Shown here: positions 22,453 to 34,139 of the stretch, piece by piece
Numbering within the stretch: the first letter of the stretch is position 1
Layout of the letters: every line of letters starts with the position of its first letter
DNA from: Ectobius pallidus
Lineage: Eukaryota; Arthropoda; Insecta; Blattodea; Ectobiidae
Reading direction: 5' to 3'
DNA length: 64,000 nucleotides
Assembly: GCA_964059195.1 (NCBI GenBank)
Contig: CAXKWD010000009.1
Coordinates: 150,779,890-150,843,889, forward strand
Program-made: the position numbers and the translations under genes
The notes under the pieces: model-generated
What the model was told of the DNA's origin: nothing
Databases searched by the model: none
The model's input: the letters and a program-made list of their open reading frames with translations, nothing else

Positions 22453-23520
22453 AAGGCCGAGAAATTTTGTCCAGAGGCTCTAATTTAGGCTTGGAGTTCT
22501 TTTACGTGCTCCCCAGGTTAAAGTCTCAGTATATGTGTAATTATTGCTCACAAAAATTCTTACATATAAACCACATTATTTACATTAACCGGCGCACGGG
22601 TCGGTGTCGACCATACATGCTCACTTCATACACTTAAATTATTACCCCATAAAAATACCCAATAAAAAATTATATTCTATTATCTACACAACTACGAGCA
22701 TCTACAGACCCCCAATCAGTAAAAAATAATATCATAGAAACACATAGACATTATTAAAACAAAACAATTCTCCAAATCTAGGCTTTCCCCTACACATCTC
22801 ACTTTCTGTAGAAATGTACAGATCCCATGCCAATTGCAGCTTAAAGTCCCTCCCGCAGGACTCCGTGCCCAGAATTTGAAGTCCTGAAAAATTAATCGAC
22901 CGCGGCCGACTATTGTTTTACGTAGTAAATATAAACAATTTAACGAATAAAACGAATCATGTTTCGTCCATATCATTCAATGTTTTCCCATTCAAGCATG
23001 CATTCATGATCCCCTTAGATATCTGCAAGTCGTAAACAAATGAATCAAGTAATGCGGGTTAACAAAATCGAAGCAATCGACAAATTGATGTGTTATCTTA
23101 CAAAAATTATATTTCACAATTGATTATTAACAGGTGGCGTTGGAATACAAGAATGTGAATACTAACTAAAACTTGTTTCTAATAGCCTCCAGAAGTTTAA
23201 AAACCGTCTCCTCTAATTAAGGACATGGGATCTAACCTCTGTTAATCTCGGATATAGAAAGTAAAGTGAGATACATCACTTTTCCATCAGCAGCCTGTGT
23301 TCACTTTCTCCCGTTCCTGTTTGTCTCAGAATGGGAAACACACTCGAGTATGTGGATGAGCTCACAAGAGTGGATTGTGACTGTTTCCAAGCAAATTTAC
23401 TTTTCCTATTAAGACATTTCATTTTTCAGATAAGGGTCAAAAGTGTTAAAATCTTGATACCCTTAACTTAGAACTGGGTCCAAATCACAACTTCAGCCTT
23501 CATAAAATAAAAAAATCCCT
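22453..23520. other. Unassigned, with HelB-like debris
   Basis: 22885-23010 contains CAGGACTCCGTGCCCAGAATTTGAAG, ATATAAACAATTTAACGAATAAAACGAATC and CATTCAATGTTTTCCCA, which recur inverted or direct in HelB/HelK regions (36800-36870, 38620-38660). No gene recognised. 23110-23520 is unassigned. Confidence 0.4.
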
Positions 23521-24375
23521 TTAGGCAGGCCTACAGGCTGAGGTAGATTTCAAAGTGCTTTCGGTTTAATTTATTATCGCTGCGCAGCACTCTTCTTTTT
23601 TAGCCTTGGCATTGCAAACCCGCAGTAATAAGAACTGAATTCGGTAAAGAGGAAGAGACTACAATCATTTGTTTTGACAACAAGAATAGGATATAATATT
23701 CTGGGAGGCCGTGCGCAAGATCAGCAATGAATAAAATTAGCAAAGCCGCTAAACAAGACAAAATTATGATATTATAATAATTCTTTTAAGTGTTATTATT
23801 TTCAAACATTAAAATCTCGCGTCATATGAGAGCTATCAAGAAACTAGTTATTGATTTGTAGAGTACTCATCAAGAGCTTTTCAACGATACCCCACAAGAC
23901 GTGGTTTCAAAAGTTTCGAATTTTCATCCCCCCACCCCCATCCCCACCCCCACCCTCACTCGAACCCCCGAATCGTTGGTGTCACTGTGAACTCCAAAGG
24001 GAGTACTCTAATTTATTCAAACAAAGTTTCCCTCTATACTTCATAGGGGCCGAAATATACATTTTTAAAAATTTCAACCCCCTCCCCCGACCACCCCCTT
24101 GGGCCAATTTTTCTCATTAACGAACTTGTCCGAGCTATTGGGCCTAGAAATGACATAATAAAATTTGGTTCAAATATCTTCAAAATTACGGCCGCTATCG
24201 TGTAAAGATATAAATATAGGCTATATATAAATATCACAATTTTTTTTTTTTTTTTTTTTTGAACGGGCGGTATTTTCGTACTTAGGGGAGCATGAAATGT
24301 AAAGATATGAAAGAATTTTTCGAAAATCATGACATGCTATCCATTGCAATAGGTAGATTTTTCTTCGAAATCTAC
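23521..24375 (-). repeat. Repeat family E copy 1
   Basis: Matches 28747-29425 in the opposite orientation: GGCAGGCCTACAGGCTGAGGTAGATTT at one end and TTCTTCGAAATCTACCTA at the other, with the poly-C/CA block (23929-23970), TTGGGCCAATTTT and GAACTTGTCCGAGCTATTGGGCCTAG between. Short inverted AGGTAGATTTCGAAG words at both ends suggest a DNA transposon. A 22-base T run lies at 24240. Small ORFs in it are repeat translations. Confidence 0.65.
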
Positions 24376-24539
24376 CTAATACAACACATATACACAGAAA
24401 TTAGGGACAAATTACGGACAATTAGGGAAATTAGGGACAAATGTCAAATTCAGGACATAACTAAATTTATCATTGTCAGAAGAAAATTTTGGAAAGAACA
24501 AGTTAATACATTGGAAAACAATCACTTAGCAAAAAAAGG

Positions 24540-24690
24540 CTAAAAAAAGTAGACCAGACGGAAAAAGATTAAGAGGAAGACCTGCTACGAGATGGAAAGA
24601 CAGTACACATGACTCATCTGAGGAATAAAGGGGAAATAAACAGGAAGTAATCCTACATCGCAAGAATAAGAAGAAGAAGACATATACACA
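24540..24690 (+). pseudogene. RTE-like LINE extreme C-terminus
   Basis: Translation gives RPDGKRLRGRPATRWKD, the GRP.TRW.D block at the C-terminus of RTE-type LINE polyproteins. The same block appears at 34160-34215 (GRPDGKRPLGRPRRR). A frame break follows, and then a GAA-rich run. Less than 150 bp of the element remains. Confidence 0.6.
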
Positions 24691-25077
24691 GATTAAAACA
24701 ATGTCACAGTATTGAAAGTCACATTTATGAGGATGAAAATTGATTCCCGATCTTCTGTTTGGGCTCCAGATATCATTATACAAGAAGCTTGATAATTCTT
24801 CAAGAACAGAACTGAAGATGCCGCAGCCATACGCCGAAATGCATATTCTAAATAAGTGACACATCTCGTGGGGATTACGTATGACTGTATATTACCACTT
24901 TAGGGCTAATCTGAGCATAAGGTTAATACTTGTCGCCCGCACAACTATAAATAACAAAATAATATTTTATAATAAAAAAAGACTCTTGCACCAAAATTCA
25001 TATTTCACAACTATAGGAGTAGGGTGGGGGACTCGGGGGATCCCCTAATAGCCACTTGAATGATTTAAATGTTTATA
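24691..25077. other. Unassigned spacer
   Basis: No gene recognised. The 112-codon minus frame at 24526-24864 is the complement of the LINE remnant and of unassigned DNA. Confidence 0.4.
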
Positions 25078-25084
25078 ATATAAT

Positions 25085-26073
25085 CAGGGGTGCCCACCCT
25101 CCAAACTTCATGACTCACCCCCAACTTCATTGCTCACTTTCCAACCTAATTGGCTGTCGACAAGGGCGCCCATATGATATTTTCTAGGGGGGCAATTTTT
25201 TTAACTAATTAATTTTTTGTCGCTTTAACTTCTTGGGCAATTAATAATATAATAATATAATAAGTGCAACAATGACGTAGCCATAAAATAATTGCGGGGA
25301 GGGTCGAAAGTACTGGGGGTTTGGAATACCCCCCAAAAAAAGGGGTTGGGGGTCCATCCCCAGAAAATTTTTAAATATTGAACTAATGAAAATCACAGTT
25401 TACGCTATTTTAGCACTAAAAAACTAGCTAGGAAATTTGTTTACTATACTCTAAGACATGGCAACTTAAACAAGAAATTGTTACCTAAGTTATAATACTT
25501 ATTACTATTTATAAGGAAAGTTGAATAACACATGGAAGAGTGGACATAATAGGCCTACTCATTAAAAGAAAATAACTGCTATATCATATTTGAAACACCA
25601 ACAAATCTTGTTTAATTAAATAAATATATATTTTTAAATACAAATATAGAATTTTAGGTTTTGACTTTTGGGGGTCCAAACCCCCTGGACCCCCCCTTTC
25701 CTAATCCACTGTGGATTCTGCTTCCATGTTGTCAATTTGGTAAAACTTCTGCAAACTTTTTATGTTTTAACTGACTTTCTAAAACACCTGACTATAATAA
25801 TTATTAATATACATTTATTTCCGTCGCCCCCCCCCCCGCCCCCGGGTATAGGCGCCCATGGCTGTCGAAATTCTTCATTTTTATCTTTATAAAGAATTAG
25901 AAGAGACCTTTTGAAGTTATAGAACTTGACCGTTTTTATTTTTAACATATAAAACGCTAATTTTGCAACAATTTTCAACGCCCCCCCCCCCAGAAAATTC
26001 ATAAAACGATAATATTTTGCCTCCCCCCCCCCCAGACATTTCAATGACGCAGTCTGCGTCTTAACCACCCCTG
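25085..26073. mobile_element. CAGGGG-terminus DNA transposon, family F copy 1
   Basis: Starts CAGGGGTGCCCACCCTCC and ends CTTAACCACCCCTG. It is flanked directly by the 7-bp repeat ATATAAT on both sides (25078-25084, 26074-26080). Shares with 30912-31510 the GGCTGTCGACAAGGGCGCCC block near the left and GACGCAGTCTGCGTCTTAACC near the right end. An extra segment around 25560-25960 is absent from copy 2. C/G homopolymer tracts are frequent. No transposase. Confidence 0.72.
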
Positions 26074-26080
26074 ATATAAT

Positions 26081-26719
26081 GCTTTCTAAAGGAATGAACG
26101 TAATGGATTAATTATCAAGTGTCTAGAGTAGAAACTATGTTGAAAATAATTGAACATATGTCCTTTTGCAAATGACTGTATGTGAGCTGTCTTGGGAAAG
26201 GGAACATCACGCGAACAGGGGGGGGGGGCTCCCACGCTTCACGCGTTCCTTACTCAGTTCCCAGAAATAAACAATGTGATCACTCTTGTAATTTTCATCG
26301 TGGTGATCACAAAACGTGAAACATAAACTGTTGGATAAATATGTCAAACTTATACGTGAATCACTCTGTCTTTACCTGCACTGCAGCAATACGCATTCAG
26401 TTGTCTGAGACTCCTACTTGTGTGTGAAAGAAATTTATTGTGAAAAATAGGCCTATTTCAAATAAAAATTTTAGGATACTATGCAATTTGTGTACATTTT
26501 CGCCATGTCCAGTTTAATTAAAAGTACGGTAAAGTCGTCACACCCCCAGACAAAATAAAATCAGTCACAAAATTTTAGTCACAAAAGAAATTAAAGTATA
26601 AAAATAAAATCAGGTAAACTGATGTAACAAAGTGTCAGAATGCTTTTGTTCAATCAGTGATAATTGCAATTATGATACGAAGAAAATATATAGCCTCGGG
26701 TTTTTAAGTTTTCGAGACC
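26081..26719. other. Unassigned spacer
   Basis: No coding homology or repeat boundary recognised. A G10 run lies at 26219-26228. Confidence 0.4.
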
Positions 26720-27070
26720 CGTAAATGCCTTCACGGCTCGTGTGTTGCATGCTATTTTTTGCACGATGATTGTTTATATCAATTTAATTATATTAATTGT
26801 GATATTACCTGAAAATATTATGTAAATACATTCTTGAAAATAGATGTTTATTTCAGAAAGTGATTCGCATGTGTTTGTTGTTATGGGAACTGAATATTTG
26901 TCCTGGGGGCCTTGTTCATAAAGGCATGTATTATGAAGTGTATCGTAATGAATTATGACGTAGCGCAAGGACCGTAAGTAATTTAACCTCATCGCAACGG
27001 CCATAGCAACAATACTGTGTGGGAATGTCAACTTACGATCCATGTAAACAACTTTCGTAAGTAACACTTA
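26720..27070 (+). repeat. Repeat family G copy
   Basis: Matches 14770-15060 and the inverse of 17830-18160 (GTTGCATGCTATTTTTTGCACG, AAAGTGATTCGCATGTGTT, CCTTGTTCATAAAGGCATGTATTATGA, GGGAATGTCAACTTACGATCC). More diverged than the others. Non-coding. Confidence 0.6.
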
Positions 27071-27660
27071 CTAGCTAAGGAGTGCAAAAAATTATTTTTG
27101 TAATCTATCACAGATTTAAGCTCCAGATCGATTCATTAAGCAGGGCTTACAGAAGAAGAAAGGTCTAAAGTTTGAAAGCAGATGCGAAGGAATATGTGGG
27201 TAGTGTTATTTGTCAAGCTACCAGTATTGCAATTTCCAAAACCATATATGAACACTGTAAAACAATATGTTGTCATAATAACTGATTTAAATTTGTTAAA
27301 TTCTTTATTATTATATATTACCATAAAATAGGCACTAAATTGGGTATTACTCTGGTACCGGTCCACCAATTTGGCTTCTCCCCATGGACGTCATAAATGC
27401 GAATACAAAGTTTTTTGAAAATCTGATAAAGTGTATTAGAGTTATCGCGCGTACAGACACACGGACGGACGGACGGACATTTTCCCAAATAATGCAAAGA
27501 TTTTAATCAAACAACTTACACTTACTTGAAATGTAAATTGCACCTCCAAGACGGATGTTTATACGTTTCGAAGTTTATCAGCCGTCAGACCTTTATTTAT
27601 TTATTTTATTTTTATTTTTTTTTTTCGAAAGTAATTTGCAAACCGGCACTTAATATTCTA
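27071..27660 (-). mobile_element. HelK-type Helitron-like fragment
   Basis: On the minus strand it carries the family K head: GCCGG near 27640, the GTCCGTCCGTCCGTCCGTGTGTCTG run (27455-27475) and one copy of the 'GGTACCGG...ACTTTG' unit found in tandem at 37129-37590. It also carries the downstream block ATTAAGCAGGGCTTACAGAAG seen near 37795 in reverse. A CTAG occurs at the presumed 3' end (27072). No ORF. Confidence 0.5.
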
Positions 27661-27735
27661 GAAATAAAAAGCGAATTCTAGGGCTGCAATAGGGACCATA
27701 ATCCGATAACATTAACTAAATGCACCGCACAAACT

Positions 27736-28206
27736 TCCAAAAATACTAATGTTTTTGAGAATAATTAATCCCTTTTTACACAGAATTATACAAACCAAAT
27801 CACATTTGACATTAAAACATATTGTTGCCAGTGGGTCTCAGATGGGTTTGGAAAAAAAATGAAAGTAGAATAAATTTGACAAATGAGAGAACTATCAATA
27901 TCCACGAAAATAATGCAGTCACATAACTTTCTTTACCCTGGACATAGAGAAAACAATACAAGGTACTTTAATATGTTTTTGGAAGATATGCATGAAAGTG
28001 ATATTGTATTTCTGTTTAATTTCATTCCCAAAACGGTTTTATCAAGAATTTTCTTAGGGAATAGTTTGAGTGTGATAAGTCGCTCTTCCTACTTAAATTA
28101 TAAATACCTATATAAGGACCTAGAATTTAAAAATCTAAAGTCCTTCATAAGTTAATTTCCAATTACAAAATAAAAAACCCGGGCGACGCCGGGCCTTTTA
28201 AGCTAG
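27736..28206 (+). mobile_element. Helitron-like element, family A copy 7, 5'-truncated
   Basis: Colinear with HelA from the 'AATGTTTTTGAGAATAATTAATCC' block to the hairpin CCCGGGCGACGCCGGG and CTAG at 28203-28206, but the 5' TC terminus is absent. An internal deletion removes the segment after AAAACGGTTTTAT. Presumed immobile. Confidence 0.8.
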
Positions 28207-28370
28207 TGGTAATATATTAGAAAGAATTTATCAAATGCAAATGAGTTATCAAGACAACATATTGTTTTAGAATGTTCACATAAGGCTTTGGAAATTGCAA
28301 TACAGCTAGCTATGAGAAATAACACTATTCCTTTACATATGCTTATCAAAATAGACCGTTAAACTGAGCG

Positions 28371-28590
28371 AGGTGGCCGAGATGGTATCGTATTGGACTG
28401 GGGTTCTAGAGGTACCTGGTTCAAATCCCGAAGCCGTCCAATTTGTCATGGTTTTTTGTATTTTTATGTGAGTGTGCGATCGTCAAGATTATTCTGTTAC
28501 ACTGCCACTTGTATCAGGGAATATTCATATAATTATTATTGGGTGCAAAGCAGCCCTTGAGTTTCATGTTGTCATTCATTTCCGTCTCGA
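28371..28590 (+). mobile_element. tRNA-derived SINE, family S4
   Basis: A box GGTGGCCGAGATGGT and B box GGTTCAAATCCC are spaced as in tRNA-Leu/Ser-type genes, but anticodon-stem pairing is poor and a non-tRNA body (GGTTTTTTGTATTTTTATGTGAGTGTGCG) follows. The same A-box head appears truncated at 37761-37784. Confidence 0.65.
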
Positions 28591-28746
28591 TACCTATTAT
28601 TTTACGAAGATATTTGTATGGCAAAACATGTTTACTTAAATTATCATGTATCTTCTACTGTAATGGAAAGTACATATTCAAATAACTCATGAATGAGTTT
28701 AAGAATATGTGGAATTTTTGCCAATTGTCATAACTGTATTGATTTT

Positions 28747-29425
28747 AGGTAGATTTCGAAGAAAAATCTACCTATTGCGATCGATACCATGTCATGACTT
28801 TCGAAAAATTCTTTCATATCTTTACGTTTCATGCCTCCATAAGTACGAAACCACCGCCTGTTCAAAACATTTTCTTTGGTATATTTACATATCTTTACAC
28901 GCTAACGGCCGTAATTTTGAAGATATTTGAACCAAATTTTATTATGTTATTTCTAGGCCCAATAGTTCGGGCAAGTTCGTTAATGAGCAAAATTGGCCCA
29001 AGGGGGGGTCAGGGGAGGGAGTTGTAAATTTTATATCTCGGCCCCTATGAAGTATAGAGGGAAACTTTGTTTGAATAAATTAGAGTATTTCTTATGGAGT
29101 TCAAAGTGACACCAACAATTCGGGGGTTTTGGGGGTACGAGTGGGGGTGGGGGGATGGAAATTCGAAATTTTTGAAACCACGTCTTGTGGGATATCGTTG
29201 AAAAGCTCTTGATGAGTACTCTACAAATCAATAACTAGTTTCTTGATAGTTCTCATATAAGGCGAGATTTGAATGTTTGAAAAAGTTCTCTCTCCTCTTT
29301 TTTGCAGTTATTATTGCGGGTTTGTCATGCCGAGGCTAAAGAAGAAGAGTGCTACGGAGCGACAATAAATTAAAACCAAAAGCACTTCGAAATCTACCTC
29401 AGCCTGTAGGCCTGCCTAAAGGGAT
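28747..29425 (+). repeat. Repeat family E copy 2
   Basis: Starts AGGTAGATTTCGAAG followed at once by its inverted AATCTACCTA (a terminal hairpin) and ends CACTTCGAAATCTACCTCAG. Inverse match to 23521-24375 across the whole length. A G-tract block lies at 29003-29015 and another at 29119-29153. Non-coding; 66-77 codon frames are translations of the repeat. Confidence 0.65.
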
Positions 29426-29508
29426 TTTTTTTTTTAATTTTATCGCAGCCACGTGTTATACTGTTTCAACTTGCTTCAGTAAAATCCACTCTGCGAATTC
29501 TCTATAAT

Positions 29509-30575
29509 TAGGAATGGTAGATTTTAGCCACTAAAAACTAAAGATTTAGCATTTAAAAAAAAAAATTAGAATTGTATAGCAAACTTAATGCAAAATCTAG
29601 TATTTTATAGCAATTTGGGATGAAAAAATATTATTGGAAAATTATGTTTTACAAATTAATGCGTTATGAAGTGCATTTTATTGATTTTCCAGTTACAACA
29701 ATTTCAAGCGTATAAGTAGGCATAAAACAACATAAACTTGTAGTGAAACTGTGAACACTAAAACACACGTCAAAATATATGTATTGCTAACATGCATTTA
29801 AAATCAGCATTCAGCACACACATTAAAAATTTAATATTGAAGAAATTTCAATAATACTCTCCTTTAACCCGTTTCGGCTATCTTTGACAATGAAATTGTA
29901 TTTTCTGAAAAAGCGTTGTACATCCACGCTATTGGTAGGTGACCAGATTATCTAAATTGTCGTAATGTTAAAAGAGTGGAGATTTTATTTGCATTGCTAA
30001 CAAAATTTGCAGTCAGTCAAACACTTAATTCTCTCTTATACTGGTTATCAAATGTTTGTGAAATTAACCATAACCACATAAGAAACTTAATTTGGAATAT
30101 GGAATTCTTCTCTTCATATCAAACACTGTCTTAGGATTTTTGGTACTCATCTGACCAGCCACTGTTGGATTAAAGAGCTTAATAAAATACATTTGTTTAA
30201 TTTCCAGTCAAATTATTTATATAAACGTCCGTTACAGTGTAATTTCACACTTATTTTGCAGAAATCCTTGCATTTTGCATTTTTTACTAATTTCGCATTT
30301 TATTGCGAATTGAAAAAAACACAATAATAGACTCATATTATTCAAAACCACAATATTACTTATTTTGACAGCATTTGGGGACATTTAGCATTTATCAGTG
30401 ACAATGACAACCCATTTTATGGTGTGAAAGAGTTTTTTGAGGTTCAAATCAATATAACATTCTAGTCTGGGTTTCCTGATTTATTTTTTTTACCTGACGA
30501 TGTCTGCAGCAGCACAGTATTGCTAACGACTAATTAAAAAAAAATTATCGCGATTGCAAAAATCTACCATCCCTA
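29509..30575. mobile_element. hAT-type element (family H7)
   Basis: Ends TAGGAATGGTAGATTTT and AAAATCTACCATCCCTA are inverted. Flanks TCTATAAT and CCTATAAT agree at 7 of 8 bases. The interior is AT-rich with 'GCATTTA' words. No transposase frame is seen in 1067 bp. Confidence 0.78.
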
Positions 30576-30911
30576 CCTATAATACTTTGCAAAAGATGAG
30601 TGAAATTCTCTCTAGTGGAGAAAATGACATTTCAGTGTTCAGATTGGGGGGGGGGCTGAACCGAACGTAGTGCAAATTCGGAACAGCCCTTTTAAAAAAT
30701 ACCGGGTACACATATCACACACTACAAAGATCTCTCCCCTGTAGGACTTATCGTTATTTCCACATATGTGAAGATTGCCAGTACGAACATACGAAAAGCA
30801 ATCTTTACAATCATACATATACATAAATAACTACAATTACGCAGACAATATTAGGCCTACCCTTTGCCATTTATGTGTGGTGAAGAAGCATTATATCTTG
30901 TATAGGCTAAC

Positions 30912-31510
30912 CAGGGGTACCCACCCCCCAAACTTCATGGCTCACCCCCCCAACTTCATTGCTCACCCCCCCAACCTGATTGGCTGTCGACAAGGGCGCC
31001 CATATGATATTTTCTAGGGGGGGCAATTTTTTTAATTAATTAATTTTTTTTCTCTTTAACTTCTTGGGCCACTTTGTAACATTATATTAATAATATAATA
31101 AGTGCAACAATGACGTAACCAGAAAATAATTGCGGGATGGGGGGGTCCTTCCCCAGAAAAATTTTAAATATTGAACTAATGAAAATCACATTTTATGCTA
31201 TTTTAGCACAGAAAAACTAGTTAGGAAATTTGTTTACCATACTCTAAGACATGCCAATGTAAATAAGAAATCATTAGGCCTGCCTAAGTGGGGGGTACAC
31301 CCCCGGAAAATTTTTAAATACTGAACCAATGAAAATCACAATTTACGCTAGTTAGCTTGGCAGTTCTTAATTTTAGCATATAAAACGCTAATTTTGCAAC
31401 AATTTTCAACCCCCTCCCCCAGAAAATTCATAAAACGCTAATATTTTGCCCCCCCCAGAAATTTCAATGACGCAGTCTGCGTCTTAACCACCCCCCTGTG
31501 GGTACCCCTG
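30912..31510. mobile_element. CAGGGG-terminus DNA transposon, family F copy 2
   Basis: Ends CAGGGGTACCCACC and GGGTACCCCTG are inverted and immediately flanked by the 7-bp GGCTAAC on both sides (30905-30911, 31511-31517). The insertion splits a LINE C-terminal fragment. 599 bp; no coding capacity; several C-tracts. Confidence 0.78.
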
Positions 31511-31730
31511 GGCTAACAGTAAATACAAAATTAATATATGGTAGTTTTGTCACAAGACTGTGTGACAGCAGAGTATTTAAAGCAAACACTGAACTTTATA
31601 ATAAATTATCACCAAAGTTTAAAATCCTCGCAGGTAATAAGCCAAAAACTGAATTAAAAGAATATCTAATAGAAAGACCAATGTATAAGCTGGAAGAAAT
31701 TCTAGATAATGAAATTCTCTGCTAATGTTC
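31511..31730 (+). pseudogene. LINE reverse transcriptase C-terminal fragment
   Basis: The frame reads TELYNKLSPKFKIL, then KTELKEYLIERPMYKLEEIL before a stop. This has the form of the 'YNKLP..IK...KFK..LK.YL....FY..EEFL' end of CR1/Jockey-group LINE proteins, as in LINE A and LINE B here. The upstream part continues left of the family F insertion (about 30860-30911). The start methionine of this frame is inside the transposon and is not real. Confidence 0.6.
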
Positions 31731-31898
31731 GAGAAGACAGATTTATTATTTGGTATCATACAATTCATTTGGAATTCTTTAGGCCTTGAATGTGCAAAAT
31801 GTAAATTGACTGGGAACTAAATTATAAAATGTGCATGGTTACTGAAATCATTTTTATTGATGGGTTCACTGATAGTGAGCTTTGAAAGGACTGTAACA

Positions 31899-32749
31899 TC
31901 TCTATATATATAAAAGGCTTTGTCCTGACTGACTGAATGACTGACTGACAGGAATCAACGTAGAGCCTAAACTATAACAGGTAGAGACTTGGAATTTTGA
32001 CAGTACCTTCGTTTCATAATGTAGGTGCTCACTAAGAAAGGGTTTTGAAAAATTTTTATTTCAAATTCCAAAAATCAAATTTTTTTTTAGAATACTTAAT
32101 CCCTTTTTACACAGAATCATCAAATCCAAATCACAGTTGGCATGGTAACATATTGTTTCCAGTGGTCTCAGATGGGTTTGGAAAAAATTGAAGTGGGACT
32201 TTGACAATTTAGAAAAGCTATCAATATAATTCATATTATAAATAAATATTAAATTATGAAATCCACGAAAATAATGCAGTCCATAACTTTCTGTACCCCG
32301 GACATAGAGAAAACAGTACGAGGTATGGTTATATGTATATTATTTTATCGCAGGTTTTTGGGGAGGGATGTATGAAAGTAATAATGCATTTCTGTTTAAT
32401 TTCATCCCCAAAACGATTTTATGGTAACTTTAGAGTGAAAATAAAAAATTCCGCAAAAGCAATACAATTTTATGTTATCGGAATTTCTGTTTCTTCTTAT
32501 TTAAACCTCTACCAGGCTTGCTGTGTACTGTACAAGCGATGGGATGCAAAATTCTAGATCCTCTATGAGCCATAAAAAACTATATCAAGCGTTTTGTGGG
32601 GGAATAGTTTGAGTGTAATAAGTCGTTCTTCCTATTTCATATTATAAATGCCTATATATTGACCTTAAATTTAAAATCGAAAGTCATTCATAAGATAATT
32701 TCCAATTACAAAATAAAAAACCCGGGCGACGCCGGGCCTTTTAAGCTAG
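31899..32749 (+). mobile_element. Helitron-like element, family A copy 8
   Basis: Complete: 5' TCTCTATATATATAAAAGG at 31899 after A, hairpin CCCGGGCGACGCCGGG, and CTAG at 32746-32749 before T. 851 bp, nearly the same length as HelA1. No Rep/helicase coding sequence. Confidence 0.9.
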
Positions 32750-32765
32750 TATTTTATATTATATC

Positions 32766-33394
32766 TAGACCTGGGATTTTAAGGTAAATGCCTATTTCGT
32801 TCCTTATGAAATAACATGAAAATTTTTAAATATGTGGACGTTTCATGATAAACCACTTACATTTATAGAGTTTTATAGTGCCCTAAAACGCCTATTTGGA
32901 CCTTTAGAACCTATTTTACTATTTTGGTACCTAAAATGCCTATTTTTTTAATTTAAAATAAAATTGAACTTCTGCATTCTTATAATGGAAATCCCTCAAT
33001 GAAAAGCAGAACAGCAGAGCTGGGTTTTTCACAGAAACATGATTATTCCAAACAATTGTCGTTAAAGGAATGCTGACTGACGGGGGAGGGGGAGGATTAA
33101 GGGGGAAGGACTACTGTGTCAAATCACCAGTGTTTAAGTGAATATAGTTCGTGATGCCTCATTTTCCAGTTAAATCGGTTAAGAATAGTTATAACACGTT
33201 TCTAGCAGAAAAAAAAAAACATGTTACAGTTTAAGTGTATATTGTAATATTTTAAAGTGCATTTTCTACCTATTCACACATTTTTAAAGCATATTTTAAG
33301 TCCCTATTTTCTCTTTTAAAAACCTATTTACTTCTATTAAAAGCCTATTTTAGGTGCCTAAAACTAATTTTTAGAGCTTAAAATCCCAGGTCTA
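32766..33394. mobile_element. hAT-type non-autonomous element (family H1), copy 2
   Basis: Ends TAGACCTGGGATTTTAAG and CTTAAAATCCCAGGTCTA are perfect inverted repeats. It aligns along its length with 1217-1858. The flanking octamers (ATTATATC, ATTAAAAA) match only partly, so the duplication has decayed or is uncertain. No ORF. Confidence 0.72.
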
Positions 33395-33525
33395 ATTAAA
33401 AATTAGTTATTTTAATTTGGAAATTATCTAAAAGTAACGGTATAATATATGCGTAAGTATAAAACCGATTTTATTAATATTGTAGAAATGACTATGCCAA
33501 AAGCATTTATGTTATACTGGCAATA

Positions 33526-33529
33526 AATC

Positions 33530-33571
<42 letters not shown>
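33526..33571. repeat. (ATT)n microsatellite
   Basis: About 15 ATT units after GGCAATAAATCT. It resembles a LINE-type 3' repeat tail (compare 57590-57651), but the preceding sequence has no recognisable reverse-transcriptase frame. Confidence 0.8.
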
Positions 33572-33573
<2 letters not shown>

Positions 33574-34052
33574 ATGTGGAAGTTGTGTGGTCTATAATTT
33601 GTTATAGAAAACAATTGCAATAATTTCTCATGCAATAAATTCTCATGGCAGGTGATTCCAAACGTTTTGGAGAGGAATGTTAAGTAAGTGGGATGTTATG
33701 TTCGCAGTACCGGTAAATATAATTCCAGGTCCAGACTTTCTCAAGATAAAATCCAGACCAACCGTTACATTACCTATTTATTAGTCACAAATCAGACAAG
33801 TATTGACCTATGTGCACTTACCTTGGTTTGTTCTTGGTCATGTCTAGGCCTCGAACCGCATCCCTCCACACACTCAACGCCACTTCACTTCTCACTTCAC
33901 CAAGGTCTCAAGCTAGACTGAAGGCCGGAGCTGCCTGCCTCACTCACCGCTGCCTCGCTCTGCTGGTGAAAGTTGCCTCAAAACAACCTGGAAAATTGCA
34001 CAAAATATTAAAATTAATAAAAATAACATCCTTCAACGGATAGCGCTATTTC
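33572..34052. other. Unassigned, GC-richer than its surroundings
   Basis: 33800-33990 is unusually C-rich for this window (CCTCCACACACTCAACGCCAC, GAGCTGCCTGCCTCACTCACCG). Two overlapping frames of about 77 codons cover it, but neither resembles a known family. Could be a host exon or an old repeat; no support for either. Confidence 0.3.
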
Positions 34053-34139
34053 AACTTCCTCTGCCCGTGCCATAGGTAGGGGAAATATTGTTCGACCCCC
34101 AAATTCGATGTTGAATTTTTAGCATAAATACACGTAGGC

